From: CAVRGQ01 sp963720785 | Lineage (GTDB): Bacteria; Actinomycetota; Acidimicrobiia; IMCC26256; DASPTH01 | Assembly (NCBI GenBank): GCA_963720785.1 | Contig: CAVRGQ010000009.1 | Span: 248,001-312,000 of the forward strand | Length of the DNA: 64,000 nt | Reading direction: 5' to 3' | Part shown: piece by piece, positions 57,483 to 64,000 of the stretch | Layout of the letters: every line of letters begins with the position of its first letter | How positions within the stretch are numbered: position 1 is the stretch's first letter | Notes under the pieces: model-generated | What the model was told of the DNA's origin: nothing | What the model saw: only the letters and a program-made list of their open reading frames with translations | The model's database searches: none | Position numbers and translations under genes: made by a program

Positions 57483-57566
57483 TAGTTTCGAGGCACGGTC
57501 AGTTCCTTTCAGACTGACCGTGTACGCCCCGAGGTCGTTCCCGCGGCCTCGGGGCCTCTGCTTTCT
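57483..57566 (+). ncRNA. Two-hairpin element behind rnpB: candidate small RNA or attenuator
   Basis: TAGTTT (57483-57488) is a possible -10. Six bases on, CACGGTCAGT (57494-57503) pairs perfectly with ACTGACCGTG (57513-57522), loop TCCTTTCAG. Then GCCCCGAGG (57526-57534) pairs perfectly with CCTCGGGGC (57547-57555), followed by CTCTGCTTTCT, a pyrimidine-rich tail fit for termination. It may be an independent short RNA, a terminator of rnpB, or a regulator. No open frame lies here. Confidence 0.4.
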
Positions 57567-57785
57567 CAACCGTGCGTGCGCCGGGCATACGAACGAGTGC
57601 CGCGTCGTTGCCAACTCCACGGCCCGCCCGCGGACGTCGACGGCGTTTGACCCGCCCTCCAACGCCTCCGTCCGTGGAGCGGGCCGATTCACCTGACCGT
57701 TCGCCTCTTCACAACCGCCGCTCGCGCTCGTAGTCTCGAAGGAGCAAACGGGAGTCCGGGCTGAACCTCCGAGGAGGTGGACGGC

Positions 57786-58010
57786 GTGGACTGGCAGAGT
57801 GAGTTGGGGGCCTGCCCCGACTGCGGGGTGGTCGACTGGCGGGTCGTGCAGAGCCACGATTCGGCGATCAACTTCCTGTGCATGGCGTGTGGCGCATGCT
57901 GGTTCCACAGCATGGGGTGGCTCACCCGAGTAGATCCGCACGCGTGCCCGGGATGCGCGGCAGCGGTGAGTTCGGTCGCGGCGTCGAGCCGCGCTCACCA
58001 GTGGTGGTGA
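57786..58010 (+). CDS. Small zinc-binding protein with three CxxC knuckles
   Basis: 74 residues from GTG 57786, which has GAGGAGG at 8 nt; GTG 57777 is less likely as it overlaps that site. ELGACPDCGVVDWRVVQSHDSAINFLCMACGACWFHSMGW and HACPGC give CPDC, CMACGAC and CPGC, a probable zinc ribbon. Not recognised further. Downstream of rnpB but separated by 350 bases. Confidence 0.6.
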   Translation: MDWQSELGACPDCGVVDWRVVQSHDSAINFLCMACGACWFHSMGWLTRVDPHACPGCAAAVSSVAASSRAHQWW

Positions 58011-58179
58011 CCGTCGTTCAGATCCGCCAACAAACGGCGGCACGAGGCGGGGCAAGGGCGCCGAGGCTACCGAGGCCCCGATCCGGGAATTCTCCCTTCA
58101 GCCCGGCATCCGAACGTGCCGATGCAATCCGGGGAAGCTGACCCGCCCTCGCGTGGGCCAACCATGGGAGCGCCGAACA

Positions 58180-58518
58180 ATGCAGCAGCGTCGGGAAGAT
58201 CGCCACGCAATCGACTGGGCCGCCGAGTACCGCATGACCGCGGCGTCGGACTGGCTGCCGTGCCGGGCCGTCAACATGGGCCGCGGCGGCGTCGCCATCG
58301 AGCCGCTGCAGGCCGTCGCCCGCGACGAGTTCACCGGCGACATCCAGATCCGCTTCCAGCTCTCGGGCACCGACACCTTCGACCTGTGGGGCATGATCCG
58401 CCACCGCACGCGCACCCACCGCGGTGGCGTGCTCCTCGGCATCGAGTTCGCCGGCCTCAGCAACGACGAGTTCGAGACCCTCGACGCCCTGCGCCGGACG
58501 TCCACCGTCCTCGTCTGA
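58180..58518 (+). CDS. PilZ-domain protein
   Basis: 112 residues. QRREDRHAIDWAAEYRM has the RxxxR motif of cyclic-di-GMP binding, and VNMGRGGVAIE the (D/N)xSxxG motif, here with Gly replacing Ser, which may weaken binding. The rest, FQLSGTDTFDLWGMIRHRTRTHRGGVLLGIEFAGL, is the PilZ beta barrel. GGAG is upstream of the ATG. A second PilZ gene lies at 60532-61047. Confidence 0.8.
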   Translation: MQQRREDRHAIDWAAEYRMTAASDWLPCRAVNMGRGGVAIEPLQAVARDEFTGDIQIRFQLSGTDTFDLWGMIRHRTRTHRGGVLLGIEFAGLSNDEFETLDALRRTSTVLV

Positions 58519-58553
58519 CCCATCTCCTGCCGGTCGTCGTTACGATCCGGCGG

Positions 58554-59360
58554 ATGAGCACTCCGCCCGTGTGGGCCGTCGACCAGGGCACCGTGCGCGG
58601 CGGCGACGTCGAGACCGATGCCCGCCTCGCGGCCACCGCCGCCTTCGCCGCGTTGGGCCTCAACCTCGAGCAACTCCTGCACTGCGGCATCGACCGCGCC
58701 GCGACGATCCTCACCGACGCGGGACTCGCCACGTCCGGCATCCAGGGTCTCCCCGATCTCTTCGTCGACCCCGACGAGACGCGCGACGGTTACGTGGCTG
58801 CGTTCGACGCGGCCGCGGCGCTCGGCGCAAGCGGGTGCCTCGTGGGCACCGGACCGCTGCGCGATCGCGACGTCGACGACGCCGATGCCGTCGTGCGCAG
58901 TCGCCTCGCGTCCCTCGGCGAGCTCGCCGCCGCCCGGGGCACGCGCATCCTGCTCGAGCCGATGCACCCGATGCTGCGCGCGTGGAACTACGTGCACACC
59001 CTCGCCCACGCCGAGCGCATCACCGACGGCCTCGTGGGGGTCGGTCTCGCCGTCGACGTGGGGCACCTCTGGTGGGACCCCTCGTTCACCGACGACTTCG
59101 CGCGGCTCGTCGACCGCATCGGCATCGTGCAGCTCACCGATGTGCCGTGGAGCGCGCTCGACGGGCTGCGGTACGAACGCGACCGACCCGGCACCGGCGA
59201 CATCCCGCTCCCCCGCCTGCTGCGCGCCTTCCGAGACGCCGGCTACCGCGGCCCCTACGAGTGCGAGATCCTCCTGCGCATGCCGCGCGAGGAGCGCCCC
59301 CGGTTCCTCGACGAGACCCACACGTGGCTCGTCGACACCTGGCGCGCGCTGCCCGACTGA
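58554..59360 (+). CDS. Sugar-phosphate isomerase/epimerase-like TIM barrel
   Basis: 268 residues of the xylose-isomerase-like AP-endonuclease 2 fold. ILLEPMHPMLRAWNYVHTLAHA, GLAVDVGHLWWDPSF (Asp/His metal ligands), IGIVQLTDVPW and GYRGPYECEILL (late Glu) are the metal-site strands. Substrate unknown. ATG 58554 follows TACGAT (58541-58546) by exactly 7 nt, a clean leaderless promoter. Confidence 0.82.
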   Translation: MSTPPVWAVDQGTVRGGDVETDARLAATAAFAALGLNLEQLLHCGIDRAATILTDAGLATSGIQGLPDLFVDPDETRDGYVAAFDAAAALGASGCLVGTGPLRDRDVDDADAVVRSRLASLGELAAARGTRILLEPMHPMLRAWNYVHTLAHAERITDGLVGVGLAVDVGHLWWDPSFTDDFARLVDRIGIVQLTDVPWSALDGLRYERDRPGTGDIPLPRLLRAFRDAGYRGPYECEILLRMPREERPRFLDETHTWLVDTWRALPD

Positions 59361-59373
59361 TCAGGCTGATCGA

Positions 59374-60231
59374 TCAGGGGATCTGCAGCAGCTTCGACGC
59401 GGTGACGGGGGTGAGCCCGCGTTGGTGGATGCCGTCGAGGATCGCCGGCAGCGCGGCGATGGTGCCCGGGTGGTTGAAGTGCAGGCTCACGATCGAACCC
59501 GCCTTCACGGTGTCGAGCACCCGTGACGCGACCGCGTCGGTGCCGGGGTTCTGGTAGTCGAGCGGGTCGACGTCGTACCCGAGCACGTAGCGGTACTCCT
59601 CCTGCCCGGCCGCCGCGAGTGTGTCGGCCGACGGTGACGTGACCCCGTCGTCGGTGCCCGACGGCCGGAAGAACGTGCCACCGGTGCCGGTCAACTGCAC
59701 GAGCAGGTCACGGCAGCGCTGGATCTCGTCGACCTTCTGCTGCGACGACAGTGTCTCGAACGACAAGTGGTTGTAGGTGTGGTTGGCCAGCTCGTGACCG
59801 CCGTCGAGGATGCGCTGCGCCCACGACTGGTTGCTCGCCAACCACATCCCCACCACGAAGCACGTGGCCTTCGCGTTGCCCGCAGCCAGCGCGTCGAGCA
59901 ACTGCGTGGCGAGGGCGGGATCGCCGTCGGTGTGGAACGTGAGCGCGACCTGCTTCGTGTTCGTGGGCCCGGTCGACACGAACTTCGCCGGCCCGCTGGT
60001 CGCCTGCGTCGGTGGCGTGGTCGCCGTCGTGGTGTTCGCGGTCGTGGGCGGCACGGTCGTGGTCCCGCCGCCGCTCGTGCCCGTGGCCGAGGAGTCGCCA
60101 CCACCGCCGCAGGCTGAGACCACCACGGCGGCCGCCGCGACCCCCGCCGCGGCGAGGAAGCTGCGCCGGCCGAAGCGCGCGGGGCCGGGCTGCGGGCCGG
60201 GCTGCGGGAAGGCCTGGTGGTCGCGATCCAT
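59374..60231 (-). CDS. Tat-exported polysaccharide deacetylase lipoprotein
   Basis: 285 residues. RFGRRSFLAAAGVAAAAVVVSACGG shows a twin-arginine signal followed by a lipobox Cys. After a Thr-rich linker the NodB homology domain has QVALTFHTDGDP (motif 1, usually TFDDG; here the first acidic residue is His, with Asp two on), HELANHTYNHLSFETL (motif 2, His-x3-His, metal ligands), FFRPSGTDDGVTS (motif 3) and SIVSLHFNHPGT. It could deacetylate peptidoglycan or another glycan outside. Stop lies just beyond the convergent isomerase gene. Confidence 0.85.
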   Translation of the reverse strand: MDRDHQAFPQPGPQPGPARFGRRSFLAAAGVAAAAVVVSACGGGGDSSATGTSGGGTTTVPPTTANTTTATTPPTQATSGPAKFVSTGPTNTKQVALTFHTDGDPALATQLLDALAAGNAKATCFVVGMWLASNQSWAQRILDGGHELANHTYNHLSFETLSSQQKVDEIQRCRDLLVQLTGTGGTFFRPSGTDDGVTSPSADTLAAAGQEEYRYVLGYDVDPLDYQNPGTDAVASRVLDTVKAGSIVSLHFNHPGTIAALPAILDGIHQRGLTPVTASKLLQIP

Positions 60232-60296
60232 CGGGGCCCGAGCCTAGGGAGCCGCGGGCGCCGAACCTGGTCACGGGACCGGGCAACCGCAAATGT

Positions 60297-60497
60297 TCAG
60301 AGACCGAGCTTCGGGCTCGTCTGGTGGCCCTTGCGGTGGCGGGTGCCATGGGTCTGCGCGGCGGTCTTCGACGTGGTCCACTGACCGTGCCGGCGGCAGG
60401 TGCACACCCACATCCACTCGGTCTTCGCGATGGCGTTCTCACCGCGAGGCTCGGTGGTGCGCTTGCGCAGGTTGACGGTGTACGCCCGGTTCCTCAC
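60297..60497 (-). CDS. Small basic protein with leaderless promoter, function unknown
   Basis: 66 residues, basic: RNRAYTVNLRKRTTEPRGEN, then TEWMWVCTCRRHGQWTTSK and QTHGTRHRKGHQTSPKLGL. CTC and several His could bind a metal. TACATT (complement of 60505-60510) ends exactly 7 nt before the GTG, matching the start architecture of well-supported neighbours, so I regard it as a real gene despite its size. No homologue recognised. Confidence 0.55.
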   Translation of the reverse strand: MRNRAYTVNLRKRTTEPRGENAIAKTEWMWVCTCRRHGQWTTSKTAAQTHGTRHRKGHQTSPKLGL

Positions 60498-60531
60498 GCG
60501 GGCGAATGTACCGCCCTCGCGTCGTCGCCGC

Positions 60532-61047
60532 TCAGTGGTGGTCGCTGCCTGCGTTCACCGGATCCGGCAACTGCGACAGGTCGGTGAGACCGTCGACGGT
60601 TTCGAAGATCTCGATCGGTCCCGACGGCGCGACAACGGGCTCCTTGCGACGTTTCAGGTCGTCGAGCACGCGCTGCACCAGTGCGCGCTCGAGCGTCCCG
60701 ATGTCGAGGAACTCCACACCGGCGCGCATGCAGCCGTGGTCGGTGGGCGTGAGGTGGCGCACCGTCGCCGTGAGCTGGATGCTCGCCTTGCGCTCACCGC
60801 CGAGTTGCAGGTGCAGCAACAGGGTGTCGCCGATGTTCACGTCGGCGCGGGCGAGCTCGAGCCCGGCGCCGGTGACGCTGAGGTCGTGCACCACGCACGG
60901 CACGTTGTCGGCCAGCGCGGCGCCCCACGGGTCGACGTCGTTCGCCACCACGTAGGAGCTCATCCAACCGGCGTCACGCCGAGCGGCCCGCCGCCGGTCG
61001 CGCCACGTCGGCTTCGCCCCTTCACGCTTCTTGAAACTCAGCCCCAT
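60532..61047 (-). CDS. PilZ-domain protein, second copy
   Basis: 171 residues. RDRRRAARRDAGWMSSYVV carries the Arg motif and VVHDLSVTGAGLELARADVNIG the full DxSxxG motif. The C-terminus extends about 40 residues beyond the barrel (RVLDDLKRRKEPVVAPSG and on). Probably binds cyclic di-GMP; no diguanylate cyclase or flagellar gene occurs in the window. Likely cytoplasmic. Confidence 0.8.
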   Translation of the reverse strand: MGLSFKKREGAKPTWRDRRRAARRDAGWMSSYVVANDVDPWGAALADNVPCVVHDLSVTGAGLELARADVNIGDTLLLHLQLGGERKASIQLTATVRHLTPTDHGCMRAGVEFLDIGTLERALVQRVLDDLKRRKEPVVAPSGPIEIFETVDGLTDLSQLPDPVNAGSDHH

Positions 61048-61196
61048 CGCCTGCTGGCCCCTTCACGTCCCGCCCCCGCACATCCGCTTTCGTATGTGTG
61101 CAGTGATCGGCAGGAGCCCGACGAGGCTTGACGCCAACCGCCCGATTCGGACGTGTGTCACAACGGGGCTGGGAACGAGCAGCGGTCGCGCGGGTG

Positions 61197-61454
61197 TCAG
61201 CTGCCGGTGGTGAAGGGGTGCGCGCCGGAGAAGTGGATCTCCCCGGACGCGTCGTAGCCGAGCTCGGCCTCGGCCGACTTCCCGGCGTGCTCGCCGTCGC
61301 AGAGGGTGACCCGCAGGACGCCGGCCGTGAGCGGCTTGTGCCCTTCACCCTTCTGGATGTTGCCCGTCCAGGCGTAGCCGTCGATGTCGTCGATCGAGAC
61401 CGTGGCGGTCATCTCGTCGCCGATCTCTACTGTGCCGTGATACGCGGTCGTCAT
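61197..61454 (-). CDS. Small beta-rich protein of unknown function
   Basis: 85 residues: HGTVEIGDEMTATVSIDDIDGYAWTGNIQKGEGHKPLTAGVLRVTLCDGEHAGKSAEAELGYDASGEIHFSGAHPF. It reads like a single small beta barrel. TAGGAT ends 8 nt before the ATG on the minus strand, a leaderless promoter. No family recognised. Confidence 0.6.
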   Translation of the reverse strand: MTTAYHGTVEIGDEMTATVSIDDIDGYAWTGNIQKGEGHKPLTAGVLRVTLCDGEHAGKSAEAELGYDASGEIHFSGAHPFTTGS

Positions 61455-61471
61455 GGGCGCGGATCCTACCG

Positions 61472-62239
61472 TCACGCTGCGCGAGTGGTCGTGCCCCCGT
61501 CGACGCTGATGACCTGGCCGTTCACCCAGCTCGCGTCCTCCGACAGCAGGAACGCCACCGCCGCGGCGATGTCCTCGGGCTCACCGAGGCGGTGCGATCT
61601 CGCCAGGCCGAGGGCGAACTCCTGGAACGCGGGGTCGGAGTTCTCACGCAGCGTCTGGGTGAGCACCATCCCCGGCGCCACGCAGTTCGCCCGGATCCCC
61701 TCGCGACCCCAGCCGCTGGCGACGTGGCGCATCAGCGCGTTGATGCCGCTCTTCGACATGCCGTACGACGGCCGTTCCGGCTCCCCCACGTGGCTCGCCG
61801 CCGAGCTCGTGTACACGATCGCTCCACCGCCGCGCTCGAGCATCAGCGGGATCGAGTGGCGGGTGCACAGCAGGTGGCCGCGCAGGTTCACGGCGATGGT
61901 GCGGTCGAACACACCGAGGTCGACGTCGATGACGTTGGAGTCCTGCAGGATCACCGCCATGTCGGCCGCGTTCGCGTGCATGCAGTCGAGGCCGCCGAAC
62001 TCGCTGACGGCGCGGGCGCACAGCGCGCGCACGCTCTCCTCGTCGGCGATGTCGAACTCCATCGCCACCGCGCTGCCGCCACTGCCCCGGATCTCCTCGG
62101 CGATCGCCGCCGCGTTGTCGGCCACGAGGTCGCCCACCACCACATGGGCGCCCTCCTCCCCGAGCCGCACGGCCGACGCCGCGCCGATGCCCGAGCCGCC
62201 GCCCGCCACCACTGCCACTTTTCCGGTCAAGCCTCTCAC
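61472..62239 (-). CDS. Short-chain dehydrogenase/reductase
   Basis: 255 residues. Cofactor loop AVVAGGGSGIGAASAVRLG (usually TGxxxGIG; the Thr is Ala here), VVVGDLVADN (Asp selecting NAD), HANAADMAV in place of NNAG, and the catalytic set Ser in YTSSAASH with YGMSKSGIN (YxxxK). C-terminal SWVNGQVISVDGGTTT is typical of SDRs acting on hydroxyacyl or steroid substrates. GTG overlaps the permease stop (GTGA), so it is in the operon of the fused Liv-type permease. Confidence 0.9.
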   Translation of the reverse strand: MRGLTGKVAVVAGGGSGIGAASAVRLGEEGAHVVVGDLVADNAAAIAEEIRGSGGSAVAMEFDIADEESVRALCARAVSEFGGLDCMHANAADMAVILQDSNVIDVDLGVFDRTIAVNLRGHLLCTRHSIPLMLERGGGAIVYTSSAASHVGEPERPSYGMSKSGINALMRHVASGWGREGIRANCVAPGMVLTQTLRENSDPAFQEFALGLARSHRLGEPEDIAAAVAFLLSEDASWVNGQVISVDGGTTTRAA

Positions 62240-64000
62240 CGTGTCTCCTTCGCCAGTTGCCGGTTCGGATCCTGCCCGGTCGCGCCCGTGGGCGCCACCA
62301 GGTCGATGGTCGGGTCGTCGCCCGCGGGTGCGCCGGCGCCGCCCACTGCGGGGGCGCGGCGCCACCGCAGGTTCGAGAACCGCGCGCTCACGTCGCCGAC
62401 GATGCCCTCGGGGCTGCGGCTCGCGCCGAACGCCGCGAGCCCGGGCCCGATCCGGGTGAGCGCCACGAACACCGACACCCCGAACACCACGGCCGACACC
62501 TCGTCCTGCACGATGATCAACATCACCGAGCTGAGGCCACCGATCAACGCGCCGCTCACCGTGCCCACGCCACCGACCACGAGCAGCAGCAGGAACGGGA
62601 TGCCCACGAGCATCTGGAAGTCGAGGGTGCCGACAGTGCCGCGGTACATGCCGAGCAGGCCGCCGGCGAAGCCGGCCATCGCCGCGGCGAGCGCGAACAC
62701 GAGCAGCTTGGTGCGCACCAGATCGATACCGACGGTGGCACAGGCCGCGGGACTGTCGCGCAGGGCGAGCAGGCGGCGCCCGTAGCGACCGCGCCGCATC
62801 CACACCACCAGGAGGCCCACGAGCGCGAAGGCGACCGCGGCGAGCACGAGGAAGTTGTGCGCGGCGCCGAAGTCGATGCCGAGGAAGCGCGGCGTCGCGA
62901 GCTTGCGACCCTCGGCGCCGAAGATCTCCGGTTGCGCGAAGAACAACGGGATCGCCATCACCGCGAACGCCATCGACGCCAACGCCAGGTACAGCCCCTG
63001 CAGGCGCAGCGCGGGCAGCGCCATCAGCACGCCGAACGGCACCGCGGCCGCCGCGGCCACGAGCAGCCCGAGTGGGTTGCCCGCACCCAGCAGGGATCCC
63101 GCGTCGCCCGCGAACTCGGCCATCACCAGTGCGCCCACGCCCACGAAGGTGATCTGCGCGAGCGACACCTGCCCCGCCCATCCCGTGAGCGGCACCAGCG
63201 ACAGCATGATCAGCGCGGTGATCAGCGCGAGCGTGAGACGGCGCACGTTGGTGGTGTCGAGCCCGCCGACCTGCGCAACGAGCAGGGTCACGCCGACCAG
63301 CACCGACATGCCCAGCACGGAACGCCGCATCGACGGCACCTTCGGCTGGCGCACCGTCGACACCCGCTGGCCCAGCTCGATGCGCGCCGCGGGCACCACC
63401 AGCAGGGCGACGAACAGGATGATCGCCGGGATCGCGACCGACAGCGTGCCCCAGCGTGTGCCGAGCTGCAGGAAGTTGAGGGCGAAGCTCTGCACCACGC
63501 CGATGATCAGGCCGCCGACGAAGGTCCACGGCAGGCTGTGCAACCGGCCGATGATCGCGGCGGCGAAGGCGTCGACGATGAACAGCGTGAGCACGTCGAC
63601 GCGCATGCCGACGTTCGGCGCGAGCAGGATCCCGGCGATCGCGGCCATCGAGCACCCCAGCGCCCACGCCAGCCCCGACACCCGGCCCGGCCGTACCCCG
63701 TTGAGCGCGGCGAGGTCGCGGTTGTCGACCACCGCGCGCATCGCCACGCCGGTGCGGCTGCGGTACAGGAGGAGGCGCAGGAACACCGCGATCAGGATCG
63801 CCACCGCGATCGTGATGAACCGGTGCCAGGTGAGCACCACGTTGCCGATGTCGATCCCGTGCTTGTCGGCGAAGAACTCCGGCAACGGAGTCATCGTGTT
63901 CTCGTCCCACACCGTGGCGGCCACGCCCATCAGCAGGAACATGAGCCCGATGGTCACGACGAGCTGCACCACGAGCTGCGCGTGCGCGATACGGCGCATC
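62236..64000 (-). CDS. LivH-LivM fused branched-chain amino acid ABC permease, cut by window edge
   Basis: At least 587 residues in one frame; the 5' end lies beyond the window. The LivH half is seen from its second half on: TGVAMRAVVDNRDLAALNGVRPGRVSGLAWALGCSMAAIAGILLAPNVGM. The LivM half has IMLSLVPLTGWAGQVSLAQITFVGVGALVMAEF, RRLLALRDSPAACATVGIDLVRTKL and VVGGVGTVSGALIGGLSSVML. The tail is a disordered Pro/Ala stretch. Unlike the 4-7.6 kb locus no ATPase is attached, and there are no frame changes. Coupled to a downstream SDR, so the import may feed that enzyme. Confidence 0.9.
   Translation of the reverse strand, partial: MRRIAHAQLVVQLVVTIGLMFLLMGVAATVWDENTMTPLPEFFADKHGIDIGNVVLTWHRFITIAVAILIAVFLRLLLYRSRTGVAMRAVVDNRDLAALNGVRPGRVSGLAWALGCSMAAIAGILLAPNVGMRVDVLTLFIVDAFAAAIIGRLHSLPWTFVGGLIIGVVQSFALNFLQLGTRWGTLSVAIPAIILFVALLVVPAARIELGQRVSTVRQPKVPSMRRSVLGMSVLVGVTLLVAQVGGLDTTNVRRLTLALITALIMLSLVPLTGWAGQVSLAQITFVGVGALVMAEFAGDAGSLLGAGNPLGLLVAAAAAVPFGVLMALPALRLQGLYLALASMAFAVMAIPLFFAQPEIFGAEGRKLATPRFLGIDFGAAHNFLVLAAVAFALVGLLVVWMRRGRYGRRLLALRDSPAACATVGIDLVRTKLLVFALAAAMAGFAGGLLGMYRGTVGTLDFQMLVGIPFLLLLVVGGVGTVSGALIGGLSSVMLIIVQDEVSAVVFGVSVFVALTRIGPGLAAFGASRSPEGIVGDVSARFSNLRWRRAPAVGGAGAPAGDDPTIDLVAPTGATGQDPNRQLAKETR

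Overview
The window is about 70% G+C with near-saturated G/C third codon positions, frequent GTG starts and TAnnnT -10 hexamers a few bases upstream of start codons. It carries a WhiB regulator, an Rpf-like muralytic protein, Ku plus a LigD-type polymerase, a PIG-V-like mannosyltransferase and a class A RNase P RNA. This points to Actinomycetota; class Acidimicrobiia is my best inference (many fused Liv-type permeases, SDRs), but no single marker here proves it. I saw no rRNA, tRNA, CRISPR array, phage or insertion sequence.

Layout. 0-10 kb: a branched-chain-amino-acid (Liv/HAAT) type ABC import locus, with two solute receptors and a permease-permease-ATPase-ATPase block that reads as one long fused polypeptide, interleaved with a phosphatase, a pirin, a cation transporter and an acetyltransferase. 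10-21 kb: a flotillin-like membrane protein, a divergent Ku / LigD-polymerase NHEJ pair, an ABC-2 exporter, a metallohydrolase coupled to a second cation transporter, and a gamma carbonic anhydrase. 21-29 kb: a 1010-residue HTH / acidic-repeat / jelly-roll protein, a methyltransferase, and a tightly coupled four-gene operon (thioesterase, epimerase, DegT aminotransferase, GT2). 29-39 kb: MMPL transporter, ArsC, Aat, Rpf-like protein, RsgA with ABC-F, DNA glycosylase, L,D-transpeptidase and a beta-lactamase-fold hydrolase. 39-49 kb: desaturase, mannosyltransferase, citrate synthase and a complete Ugp-type sugar ABC operon. 49-57 kb: DoxX, a run of small Cys-rich proteins, a NYN ribonuclease, TrpD, WhiB and a cation exchanger. 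57-64 kb: rnpB with a two-hairpin element behind it, PilZ proteins, an isomerase, a Tat-exported deacetylase, an SDR, and a fused LivH-LivM permease cut by the window edge.

Three whole-window patterns matter. First, at least 18 genes have a TAnnnT hexamer 5-9 nt before the start codon, so leaderless transcription looks dominant. Second, at least 10 genes or gene blocks between 0.5 and 38 kb are broken by single-base frame changes whose reading frames are otherwise intact, while I found none between 38 and 64 kb; draft-assembly indels explain this better than gene decay. Third, four intergenic palindromes share a CTATAG core, and an exact 14-base segment in two of them, but have different, self-complementary arms; together with a weaker fifth they sit mainly between convergent genes.

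The longest stretches without protein genes are 57.0-57.8 kb (rnpB and the two-hairpin element; nothing recognised from about 57567 to 57785) and gaps below 200 bases elsewhere.
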